From: JAPLDB01 sp038206355
GTDB lineage: Bacteria; Bacteroidota; Bacteroidia; AKYH767-A; 2013-40CM-41-45
Reading direction: 5' to 3'
Length of the DNA stretch: 64,000 bases
Assembly (NCBI GenBank): GCA_038206355.1
Contig: JBBRAY010000017.1
Span: 4,500 to 68,499 of the forward strand
Below, piece by piece: positions 50,002-59,200 of the stretch. The stretch's first letter is position 1. Every line of letters starts with the position of its first letter. The notes beneath the pieces were generated by a model. That model was given only the letters and a program-made list of their open reading frames with translations, had not been told where the DNA came from and ran no database searches. The translations under genes were made by a program, and so were the position numbers.

Positions 50002-51972
50002 TTACTGAACTGTAAGTACTGAAGCCTCTACCCAGTCACCGTTATCTTTAATAAGGGTGATCAGTTCGTCCACAGCCTGTTCTGTCGGAACACTTTTCTT
50101 CATTACTTCTTTGCCTTTATACAAAGTAATTTTTCCGGGACCGGAACCAACATATCCATAGTCTGCATCTGCCATTTCACCGGGGCCGTTGACAATGCAG
50201 CCCATGATGCCGATTTTAATTCCTTTCAGATGATCAGTCCTCGAGCGGATTTTCGCAGTCGTTTCCTGTAAATCAAAGAGTGTTCTGCCGCAACTTGGAC
50301 AAGAGATGTATTCTGTTTTGGAAATGCGCGTACGTGCTGCCTGTAATATCCCGAAAGAAAGACTATTCAAAAGTTTGGGGTTGTACTTCCCTCCTATCCA
50401 GATGCCGTCACCAAAACCATCAATGAGCAAACCTCCGCAATCGGTCGAAGCATGAAGCATGAGTGTGTCTTCCGGAAGATTGTTGTACTGACGTCGTATA
50501 ATAACCGGACAGTAAATATTTTTCTGAAGGAAGTCGAAGAATATTCTTCGCTGCTCTGCCATGCCGTGCATGTTTTCTGAATCAATAACAAATACAACCG
50601 GATAAGATTTAATTTTTGCAACATCGAATCCTGAAATTAAATCATTGATACCGGCAGAAACAAAATTCAGCTGAGGAGATCGTTTATCTGCAACTAAAAA
50701 TTCTTTCAGTGTAAAAAGCGGAAAGCTTCGCGTTTGATTTTCCAGTTGATTCCATTTATCGAAATCGTAAATCAGTCCGAGTGTTCCCGGTATTTCAAAT
50801 TCAACGGGCAATTGCCCCACGTATAAATAATCACATGCCTGATCAGAAATATTCCATTTATCAAGACCTGCAGAATAATTATATCCGAATGGAAATAAAG
50901 TAGCCGGCGTAATTTCCTTTCTGTCACTGATATCGCCAATCACCCGTGGAACCTGGTGTCCACCGAAATTGGCAATTTCGCCGGTCTGCCTTCTGAAGTG
51001 TTCAACGGGAGAAAAAAACTTCAGGAGTTTATAAATGTCTTCAATTTCATGAATGGGTTTCTGATTTGCAGCTCTGTCATTATACCGTTTTACAAGTTCC
51101 TTTGCTACAGGAATTTCAAATTCAGGATCCTCTGTGAGCGAAACACGAATGGTATCTCCCAGTCCGTCTTCCAGCAATGTTCCGATTCCTGTTGCTGATT
51201 TTATCCTGCCGTCTTCTCCTTCTCCTGCTTCCGTAACTCCGAGGTGAAGCGGATAGTTCATGCCTTCCTCCTTCATCTTCATCACGAGCAAGCGGTAAGC
51301 CTGTACCATTACCTGTGTATTACTCGACTTCATGGATAGCACAATGTTGAAATAATTTTCGCTTTCACAGATCCTCAGAAACTCCAATGCTGATTCCACC
51401 ATTCCGAGCGGAGAATCGCCATACCTGCTCATGATTCTGTCACTCAATGAACCGTGGTTGGTTCCGATGCGCATGGCAGTACCATACTCTCTACAAATTT
51501 TTACAAGCGGAATAAAACGCTTGCGGATTCTATCCAGCTCCATGTCATAAGAAGCATCGGTATAATCTATCGTTTCAAATTTTTTACGGTCGGCATAGTT
51601 TCCCGGATTCACACGTACCTTCTCTACGATGCGTGCCGCAGTTTCTGCAGCATTGGGCGTGAAATGGATGTCAGCACATATTGGTTGTAAATAACCCCTC
51701 TTCTTCAATTCAGATTTAATGACTGCAAGGTTATTCGCCTCATTGATACTGGGTGCTGTAATGCGTACCAATTCACATCCTGCTTCAATCATTCGTATAG
51801 ATTGCTCGACAGTTGCCTTGGTGTCCATCGTATCAGTAGTTGTCATACTCTGTACGCGAATGGGATTACTGCCTCCGATATGAAGACTACCTGCCATCAC
51901 TTCCCTGGTAATAAAACGGGAATAGCGGGTTAAACTATTACAATAAAGCTGAGGAAGCGGTTGCGCTTGCAT
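50002..51972 (-). CDS. ispG: 4-hydroxy-3-methylbut-2-enyl diphosphate synthase, long form
   Basis: 656 residues. IspG reduces methylerythritol cyclodiphosphate to HMBPP in isoprenoid synthesis. The N-terminal barrel is clear (IRVQSMTTTDTMDTKATVEQ, CADIHFTPNAA, RVNPGNYADRK, GTNHGSLSDR). A central insert of about 250 residues makes this the long form found in Bacteroidota, Chlamydiae and plants. The C-terminal domain has the three [4Fe-4S] Cys in SCPSCGRT and GIMGCIVNGPGEM. It is followed on the same strand by no close partner. Confidence 0.95.
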   Translation of the reverse strand: MQAQPLPQLYCNSLTRYSRFITREVMAGSLHIGGSNPIRVQSMTTTDTMDTKATVEQSIRMIEAGCELVRITAPSINEANNLAVIKSELKKRGYLQPICADIHFTPNAAETAARIVEKVRVNPGNYADRKKFETIDYTDASYDMELDRIRKRFIPLVKICREYGTAMRIGTNHGSLSDRIMSRYGDSPLGMVESALEFLRICESENYFNIVLSMKSSNTQVMVQAYRLLVMKMKEEGMNYPLHLGVTEAGEGEDGRIKSATGIGTLLEDGLGDTIRVSLTEDPEFEIPVAKELVKRYNDRAANQKPIHEIEDIYKLLKFFSPVEHFRRQTGEIANFGGHQVPRVIGDISDRKEITPATLFPFGYNYSAGLDKWNISDQACDYLYVGQLPVEFEIPGTLGLIYDFDKWNQLENQTRSFPLFTLKEFLVADKRSPQLNFVSAGINDLISGFDVAKIKSYPVVFVIDSENMHGMAEQRRIFFDFLQKNIYCPVIIRRQYNNLPEDTLMLHASTDCGGLLIDGFGDGIWIGGKYNPKLLNSLSFGILQAARTRISKTEYISCPSCGRTLFDLQETTAKIRSRTDHLKGIKIGIMGCIVNGPGEMADADYGYVGSGPGKITLYKGKEVMKKSVPTEQAVDELITLIKDNGDWVEASVLTVQ

Positions 51973-51993
51973 AACAAGAGCAAAGATAGGGAA

Positions 51994-52668
51994 TCAGTCT
52001 TTGAAAAATTTCTTTATAACAGTGGAATGGTCACTATTCATAACTTCAACAAAGTAAATTCCGCTGCTGCAGGATCCCGTATTAAAGCCTGTAACGGGAC
52101 CTTTAAACCGCAATACCTCAACACCCATGATGTCAAAAACCCTTACCTGTTCAACTTTTTCAGGATGGGCAATCTGAAGTTCCATTCGTCCACCGGAAGA
52201 GCCGGGAAACAATAAAAATGATTGTGCGTTATTGTGTTCTTCGATTCCCACATTAATGAAATACACATTAAAATACAGCGAATCATTCGAAACTGCGAGC
52301 GGCATCTGAGATGAAGCCGGCCAAACGACTACAATGTTGTCACCACCATCCAGTTCGGAAGCCTCAAAGGTGTGTGTAATGTGAAGGGTATCATAAAAAG
52401 TATTTCCGGAAATAACGTATGCAGGATTATAATAGAGGGTATCAACACCTGAGGAATCACCCAGCGAATGCATCAGGACGACCAGGTCGGCATTAAAAAG
52501 AAATCCACCTGAATTGCTGATCAGCAAGTCCATGGTTTTGGATTCGCCAGCATAAACCGTATCAGGAAATCCAATAATTGAATCCAGCTTTATGGTTTGG
52601 GCCGAGGTACTTTTTCCAAAAAGAAAAACAGAAATGAAAAGGGTCAGAAATAAAAATAGCTTCTTCAT
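51994..52668 (-). CDS. Small T9SS-sorted secreted protein
   Basis: 224 residues; signal peptide ending near KSTSAQ. About 110 residues of one beta-sandwich (DTVYAGESKTMDLLISNSGGFLF, HTFEASELDGGDNIVVVWPAS) have the pattern of a DUF11/CARDB-like fold. The C-terminal sorting domain has the atypical LFPGSSGG in place of PNPxxx but keeps the later strands and CSSGIYFVEVM. The function is unknown. ispG starts 21 bp downstream on the same strand. Confidence 0.8.
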   Translation of the reverse strand: MKKLFLFLTLFISVFLFGKSTSAQTIKLDSIIGFPDTVYAGESKTMDLLISNSGGFLFNADLVVLMHSLGDSSGVDTLYYNPAYVISGNTFYDTLHITHTFEASELDGGDNIVVVWPASSQMPLAVSNDSLYFNVYFINVGIEEHNNAQSFLLFPGSSGGRMELQIAHPEKVEQVRVFDIMGVEVLRFKGPVTGFNTGSCSSGIYFVEVMNSDHSTVIKKFFKD

Positions 52669-52756
52669 AAAGGGGAAGTTTTGTTGGAAACAAATTTATT
52701 AAATCCTTTCTTCGCACCAATATTATTTTTAATTTTCCTTACCTGTTTAAATCCCT

Positions 52757-54205
52757 ATGGACATCCTGAACCAGATTATTGCAAACATGAACAAGGAGCA
52801 GGTACGCGGCTATAAACTCTTCGTTAACCGGACCAATGAAAAAGATGACCGGAAGGACATTTTATATTTTGATTATGTGCGCAAAAGTGGCGAGGGTTAT
52901 GATGAAAAAAAGATTCACAGCAAATTATACAACGGGGCAGATAAAAATACTTTTTACCGTCTGAAGAACAGGGTGCTCAGCGATGTAAGTAAAAGCCTCA
53001 TGGTTCAGCATTTTGATGATGATGAGCTGATCTACGCATTGCATCTCCTCGCACTTGAAAAATTTCACTTTAACCACAACCGTACGCACATCGCCCATTA
53101 TTATCTGAAGAAGGCCGAGGCAGAAGCAAAGCGGATTGAGAACTTTGAATTGTTGGACATCATTTATGGAGAATACATCCGGTTGAGCCGGGAAATGATG
53201 ACAATTAATCCTGAACAATACATTAGCCTAAGAACTTCAAACCAGGAACAGATCAGGCAGTTGCGAGCGATTGACAATATACTTGCAACCGTTACATTCC
53301 GACTAAAAACAACTCAGAATTTTTCTACTTCTGAAAATCCGGTGCTGAAGCTGCTGCAGAAAACGGTAAAAGAACTTTCAGCTGATAAAGAACTTCAGCA
53401 AAGTGCGAAGCTCCGGTTCAAAATTTATGATGCGGTTACACAAATTCTTTTGCAGAAACGGCAATACCCTGCGCTGGAGGAATACCTGCTGAGCATGTAC
53501 AATGATTTTGTCAAAGAAAAATTATTCAACAAAAACAACCACGATACCAGGTTGCAGATGTTGGTGTTTATCGTGAACACCTTATTCAAAACAGAGAAAC
53601 TGAATGAGTCATTGAAATATACGGAGAAGCTGAAATCAGCCATGGAAGAGCATCACAGGCTGCACTATGACAAGTACCTGTTTTTTTATTACAACTCACT
53701 GGTGATAAATTATTCACGCCTCGATAGAAAAAAAGCCATTGATATCCTTACTGAAATGAAGGGAAATGAAAAAATCTGTGCCAATAATTTTTATGAACTT
53801 TTCATTTACCTGAATCTTGCTGTCGTTTATTTCGATAAAAAAGATTTTCACCAAAGCATCCGTAATCTGCATAAAATTTACCTCCTCGGTGGTTATAAGG
53901 ATGCCGACAAAGCATTGCAGTTTAAAATAGCCATTGCCGACCTAATCGTGCGATATGAATTGAATGATGAAGATACTTTAGCTTATAAACTGAAACAGGT
54001 AAAAAAAGACTTCCGGGTTTTGCTGTTGCAAAAAGAAAATAGCAGGGAAAAAGAAATGATAGACATTATTTCAGGTATGATCAATACGCAGGATATAAAA
54101 AGAAATCCGTTGCTGGTTAAAAAAATTCAGGCATTGCTCAAACAAGGTGAAGCCAGCGACACCGAAATCATTCATTACAGAAACTGGCTCAAGGAAAAAA
54201 TTTAA
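52757..54205 (+). CDS. Uncharacterised cytoplasmic helical-repeat protein
   Basis: 482 residues, no signal peptide or membrane span. Almost wholly helical, with TPR-like stretches such as FYELFIYLNLAVVYFDKKDFHQSIRNLHKIY and HYYLKKAEAEAKRIENFELLDIIYGEY. The N-terminal 80 residues (MNKEQVRGYKLFVNRTNEKDDRKDILYFDY) recur at the start of a Bacteroidota-specific family I know only as hypothetical. It converges with the barrel gene, 4 bp apart. Confidence 0.8.
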   Translation: MDILNQIIANMNKEQVRGYKLFVNRTNEKDDRKDILYFDYVRKSGEGYDEKKIHSKLYNGADKNTFYRLKNRVLSDVSKSLMVQHFDDDELIYALHLLALEKFHFNHNRTHIAHYYLKKAEAEAKRIENFELLDIIYGEYIRLSREMMTINPEQYISLRTSNQEQIRQLRAIDNILATVTFRLKTTQNFSTSENPVLKLLQKTVKELSADKELQQSAKLRFKIYDAVTQILLQKRQYPALEEYLLSMYNDFVKEKLFNKNNHDTRLQMLVFIVNTLFKTEKLNESLKYTEKLKSAMEEHHRLHYDKYLFFYYNSLVINYSRLDRKKAIDILTEMKGNEKICANNFYELFIYLNLAVVYFDKKDFHQSIRNLHKIYLLGGYKDADKALQFKIAIADLIVRYELNDEDTLAYKLKQVKKDFRVLLLQKENSREKEMIDIISGMINTQDIKRNPLLVKKIQALLKQGEASDTEIIHYRNWLKEKI

Positions 54206-54209
54206 ACGC

Positions 54210-55085
54210 TTACATTTTTTTAGGAGTCATCAGGTTCTTGCAGGAGTTATCTTTGTACTGATTCTTCAGTTTGTAAGGCTTGAAGAGTGCTGTAGTAAAA
54301 TAATAAGTGAGGTGAAAATTTGTGTAAACGTACCAATCCTTGTTAGTCGGATTCCCACGCACCCTGTTATGTGCCGCCGGATCAGTACTTCTGTCGGAAA
54401 GTTGTACGGCAATTTCACCTTCTTTCGCCCGAAGCTGATTTTTGTCCGGATAGAAAGTACTGACGTCATCGAGATAATCCGTAAAAGTTTTTCTGAAACC
54501 GCACTCTCCGCCGAAGTCAAATTTTTGTGTGATTTTTATCATGAATCCGATTCCAAATGGTATACTGATTTGCTGCAGCTGATAAGGTTTTGGGTAATTG
54601 CCTCCGAGGTTTTGTCCTTCAGTCCCTACTTTCTGTAATTCATATGTTTTGCCGTTGAAATTGGTTTTAGGGTTGAACATGAAACCGGCAGCGCCGGCAA
54701 AAATATATGGCGTAACAAAGTTTCGTTTGGTAAATCCCCGCTTCCGGTTTTGAAATTTGTACATAAACACCAGCGACAACTCATCAATGTCAGTATAAAA
54801 ATCAAGATTGCGCCTGTTATTGGCAGCGAGTAGTCCACCGTCATGAGCTCCCATGCGACCGTGAAAGAATGCGAGCCGAACGTGGACCCGGCTGAAGAAC
54901 AATGCAGTGGCATGAATCCCTACCCCCGGCTTTGTAAATTGTAAGGAAAAATTATCATCAAGCTCACCTGCGTAATTGACGGCACCTGCTGAAATACCGA
55001 ATCCGATCATGCCACGCTTTTCCTGCGCCAGCAGATGAATGGAACATAGAACCAATAGAATAAAAATGAAGTAATATTTTTTCAC
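54210..55085 (-). CDS. PorG-like / DUF6089 outer-membrane beta-barrel
   Basis: 291 residues starting at GTG (MKKYYFIFILLVLCSIHLLAQ signal peptide). Barrel strands alternate (GFGISAGAVNYAGELDD, VRLAFFHGRMGAHD, IDELSLVFMYKF, TPYIFAGAAGFMFNP). The NYAGEL start and the NRRNLDFYTDIDELSL segment fit DUF6089, the family of the T9SS component PorG; that link is from memory. If right, it helps the secretion of the many sorting-domain proteins in this window. The 30-residue Lys-rich tail after the last strand is unusual for a barrel. Confidence 0.75.
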   Translation of the reverse strand: MKKYYFIFILLVLCSIHLLAQEKRGMIGFGISAGAVNYAGELDDNFSLQFTKPGVGIHATALFFSRVHVRLAFFHGRMGAHDGGLLAANNRRNLDFYTDIDELSLVFMYKFQNRKRGFTKRNFVTPYIFAGAAGFMFNPKTNFNGKTYELQKVGTEGQNLGGNYPKPYQLQQISIPFGIGFMIKITQKFDFGGECGFRKTFTDYLDDVSTFYPDKNQLRAKEGEIAVQLSDRSTDPAAHNRVRGNPTNKDWYVYTNFHLTYYFTTALFKPYKLKNQYKDNSCKNLMTPKKM

Positions 55086-55098
55086 AACGGTAGAAAAT

Positions 55099-55106
55099 CA
55101 AAAATA
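55099..55106 (-). promoter_or_regulatory. Candidate Bacteroidota -7 element
   Basis: On the minus strand this reads TATTTTTG, fitting TAnnTTTG, 13 bp before the GTG start of the barrel gene. The leader would be only a few bases, so the call is tentative. Confidence 0.3.
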
Positions 55107-55132
55107 GCTAAAGTGATGCGATAAAAAAATTA

Positions 55133-55762
55133 TCAGAGGTATTTATCAAGCGAATCAAACTGAAAACCCAACTGTGAAAAATGCTTTATGGTCATTTCAA
55201 GTGCCGGCAACATCCTTTCTTTTGCTTTAATACTATCATGAAAAACGATGATGCTTCCCGGTACAGCCTTTCTTATTACTTTATCATAACAAAACAAAGG
55301 GCTTCGGTTTTTTTTCCAGTCATAGGTTAATACATCCCACATCACAATTTTATATTTCTTTTTAACTGCAGCGTATTGTGAATATGTCAGCTTTCCGTAA
55401 GGCGGACGAAATAACATTTGTGATTGCCTGGACTGACCATTCTTTTCAAGCACTTCTTTGCATTGTTCAATATTATTGAGGTAAGCATCAAATGTATTGT
55501 GCCATCCGTTCAAGTGATGAAAAGTGTGGTTACCAACGGCATGACCATCATCTATTATTTGCCTGAAAAGGTCAGGATGCTTGATGATATTTTCACCGAT
55601 ACAGAAAAATGTCGCTTTTGCCTTTTCGCGACCAAGAATTTCAAGAACCTGCGGGGTAGCTTCCGGAACAGGGCCATCATCAAAAGTGAGAAATATTTTT
55701 TTCTCATCCGTTTTTATACGACATGTTACTGAAATGAATAACTCAAGGACACGGGGAAGCAA
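55133..55762 (-). CDS. Polysaccharide deacetylase family protein (NodB domain)
   Basis: 209 residues starting at TTG; a stop lies five codons upstream and no ATG is available. Catalytic features are intact: TFDDGPVPEATP (metal Asp pair), HTFHH (metal His pair, about residue 78), RPPYGKLT and the late IIVFHDS. The family removes N-acetyl groups from chitin, peptidoglycan or poly-GlcNAc. There is no clear signal peptide; the first 12 residues are only mildly hydrophobic, so its location is uncertain. The gene lies 47 bp upstream of the barrel gene on the same strand. Confidence 0.88.
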   Translation of the reverse strand: MLPRVLELFISVTCRIKTDEKKIFLTFDDGPVPEATPQVLEILGREKAKATFFCIGENIIKHPDLFRQIIDDGHAVGNHTFHHLNGWHNTFDAYLNNIEQCKEVLEKNGQSRQSQMLFRPPYGKLTYSQYAAVKKKYKIVMWDVLTYDWKKNRSPLFCYDKVIRKAVPGSIIVFHDSIKAKERMLPALEMTIKHFSQLGFQFDSLDKYL

Positions 55763-56288
55763 AAAGTTGTTTATTTAAAATTTTGATAAAATAGGCTCTT
55801 TCCGTTGAAACTTTTGCCAAGCATACAAAATTACTCAATCATTATTTAATAATTTTTAATCGAAACTTAAGGCGCAATTGCCGTCATCTTAAAAATATAT
55901 AACCAACCAATACAATAAATACCATGAAAACATTTTAATTCTTAAATAGATGAAATTTATCAAAATTTAACCATTTTTGCTGTATCCATAAATTATTAAT
56001 ACAATTCATACTCATCCATTCAACTATTTATTAATCAGCATATTAAAGTCAAATTATTTTTTATGTGACATTTTAACCGCTTGTATTATGCTAAGTAATT
56101 AGCCAATAATATTATGAATTATACCAAATAAAAAGCCACACTCGCACCAATTATATTGATTATTGCCAAAATAATTAAACAATATTGTATTATAATCCTA
56201 CTTTAGCACCAAAATAAAATTATACTAATTATTAACCATTACTAACAAGGCAATCAATCAATTAAGTTAGTACAAAAAACTCTTCAAA
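55763..56288 (+). other. 526-bp very AT-rich region upstream of the giant adhesin
   Basis: No gene, no clear repeat and no clean TAnnTTTG word. Runs of A/T and TTATT/AATAA words dominate. It is the likely promoter and 5' leader region of the 1636-residue T9SS protein; extra length may hold regulatory sites. Confidence 0.5.
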
Positions 56289-59200
56289 ATGAAAAAAATT
56301 ACATTCATTTGGGCATCTATGTTTTTGCTGTTATTTACGGCAATTACAAGCACATTTGCTATCTCACCTACAAGCGATTGTGGAACCAATGGCAGCCAGC
56401 AAATTACTGTTAACAACAATAACTGCAACACGACTTCATTCGATTTCAGTTCATCTATTGGAAGTCCTTCATTGAGTGGCACTTGTGCAAGCGGCGGGAC
56501 CCAGGATGGCTGGGGATGGTTCAATGCAAATGGAACATCTACAACCGTATCAGCAACACCCTCAGGAAGTAACCCCAGAAACATTGCGCTGATGATTTAT
56601 ACAGGAACATGTGGTTCTTTATCCTTGGTTACATGCATAAATGCCAGTTCAGGGTCGGGTACTGAAAGCGTGACTTTCACTTCAGTAAATGGAGTAAATT
56701 ACTTTATTAGGGTCGTGAGAATGTCGGGTACGTCAAATAGTTCAGAAAATGATGTTTGTGTTACGAATAATGTCCCTCCTGTTATTTCAGGATTCTCACC
56801 TTCATCAGGATGTGTGGGATCAACGTTAACAATTAACGGCACCAATCTTAACAATGCTACATCAGTAAAAATCGGAGGCACCAATGCAGCAATTATCTCC
56901 AATAGTTCAACAGTAATAACTGCCACCGTAGGAAGCGGTACTACAGGTATCGTTTCTGTAACATCTTCAGGAGGTACAGCTAACGGTTCAGGAACATTTA
57001 CTGTAAACCAGCTTCCTGTTCTTTACACGGTTTCCGGTGGCGGTGCTTATTGTCCGGGCGATGCCGGAATGCCGGTTAACCTGAGTAATTCAGAAGTCGG
57101 AGTTTCATATCAGTTAAAATTAGGAGCATCCAATTCAGGTTCACCGGTTTCAGGTACGGGCGGTGCATTTTCTTTTGGAAATCAGACAAGCACAGGAACG
57201 TATACCGTAGTCGCAACAACCGGAGCCGGCTGCGGACGCACGATGTCGGGAAACGCAGCTGTTAGTACAAACACAAATGCCGGAATCAGTTCTCAACCTC
57301 CAAACAGAACCATCTGTGAAAATGCAAATACGAGTTTCTCTGTAACAGCAAATGGTACAGGTCCTTATAGCTATCAATGGCAGGACAACAGCACAGGAAG
57401 TATGGCTGACATTTCAGGAGCAACAAATTCTTCTTTTAGTGTTTCCGGCGCATCACTTGGAATGAGTGGTAGACAATACCATGTATTGGTAACGGGCGCC
57501 TGTGGTCCGGTTGTAACTTCCAACACGGTTTCACTTACTGTCAATCCGATACCCGTTGTATCAGTTTCACCTACTCCATCAAATGCAATGGTTTGCGGTA
57601 CAGGATCGGTTACGCTTGCAGCTTCCGGCGCAACAACTTACAGCTGGACACCGGGTGGATCATCTAGTGCATCTATATCAGTATCACCTCTTACAACTAC
57701 TAACTATACTGTTACAGGTACTACAACAGGATGCTCTTCAACAGCAACACAAAGCGTAACTGTTAATCCGGCGGTTACTGCTCTGGCGTCAGCTTCTCTT
57801 ACCACGCTTTGTGAAGGCGGTAATTCAGCACTGGCAGCCGCCGGAGGAAATACAACCAATTATAATATCACATCCATACCATACAGCGGCCCGCTTGGAT
57901 CAGGTTCAAGTGCTGTTTCCGGAGATGATGTCGTTTCAGGATCAGTAACGATACCATTTACATTCAGCTACTACGGTATAAATTATAACAACCTGTATGT
58001 TTATACCAATGGTTTTGTTCAGTTGGGAAGCAGTTCAAACTCAACAACTGTTTACGGACAAACACTTCCATCGGCATCAAATCCGAATAATATAATTGCC
58101 GGTGTATTGTCTGACCTGAATGCTTCTTCAAATACCATTTCAACTTTTACCACGGGCTCTTCGCCAAATCGTGTGTTTAGTATTTATTATAACAACGTCC
58201 AGTTTTATTGCAGCGGAACTTCAGGTGGATGTTCAAGTAACAAAAGAGGAAATGCAAATTTTCAGATACGCTTATATGAGAACTCAAACATCATAGAAGT
58301 GCATTTACAAAATGTCGCAAATAGTTCCACCACTTCAGGTTCATTAAAATCCTGTGGACTGGAAAACGCAAATGGTACGTCGGCTAAAGTTCCTACCGGC
58401 AGAAATGGCAGTGATGGCAACTGGATGGTTTCTACTCCTGAAGCGTGGCGCTTTACGCCAGGTGGTGGAACGCTTACTTATTCATGGTCTCCTACAACAT
58501 ACCTCACAGACGAAACGATCAGTGATCCGACAGCACAGAATATGTTGTTAAGTCAAAACTATATTGTTACGGTTACTGATCAAAACGGATGTACCGATGT
58601 ATCACAGGCAGCAGCGATTACTGTAAATCCACTGCCGAATGTTACCATTACTCCTGCCGGACCTACAGCATTTTGCGCAGGGGGAAATGTTACACTAACG
58701 GCACCGGCAGGTATGTCATCTTATTCATGGAATACAACCCCGGTACAAACAACACAAAGTATCGTTGTAAATACACAGGCCGGTTATATTGTTACAGGTA
58801 CCAATTCAAACGGTTGTTCCAATACAGCAACACAGGTAATAACGGTTTATGATACTTTGCCTGCTGCAATTATTGTAATAGGAAACAGTAACCTCTGCAC
58901 CGGGCAAACAACTACGGATCTTCTGGCATTCCAGTCCAATGCAGTAAGTTATTTATGGAATACATCTTCGGGAACTGATTTGATCACCGTATCCACTTCA
59001 GGAATTTATTCTGTATCAGTAACTGACAATCATGGATGCCTGCACAACCAAAGTCAGGCAATAACAGAATCATCAGCGCCGGTAGCTCCCATTATACAAG
59101 CCCTGGGATCTATTGTTTTATGTTCTGACGGAATAACAACTACAAGTGTTGTACTCAGTACCACCAACTACTCCTCAGATCTTTTATGGAGTACCAGTGA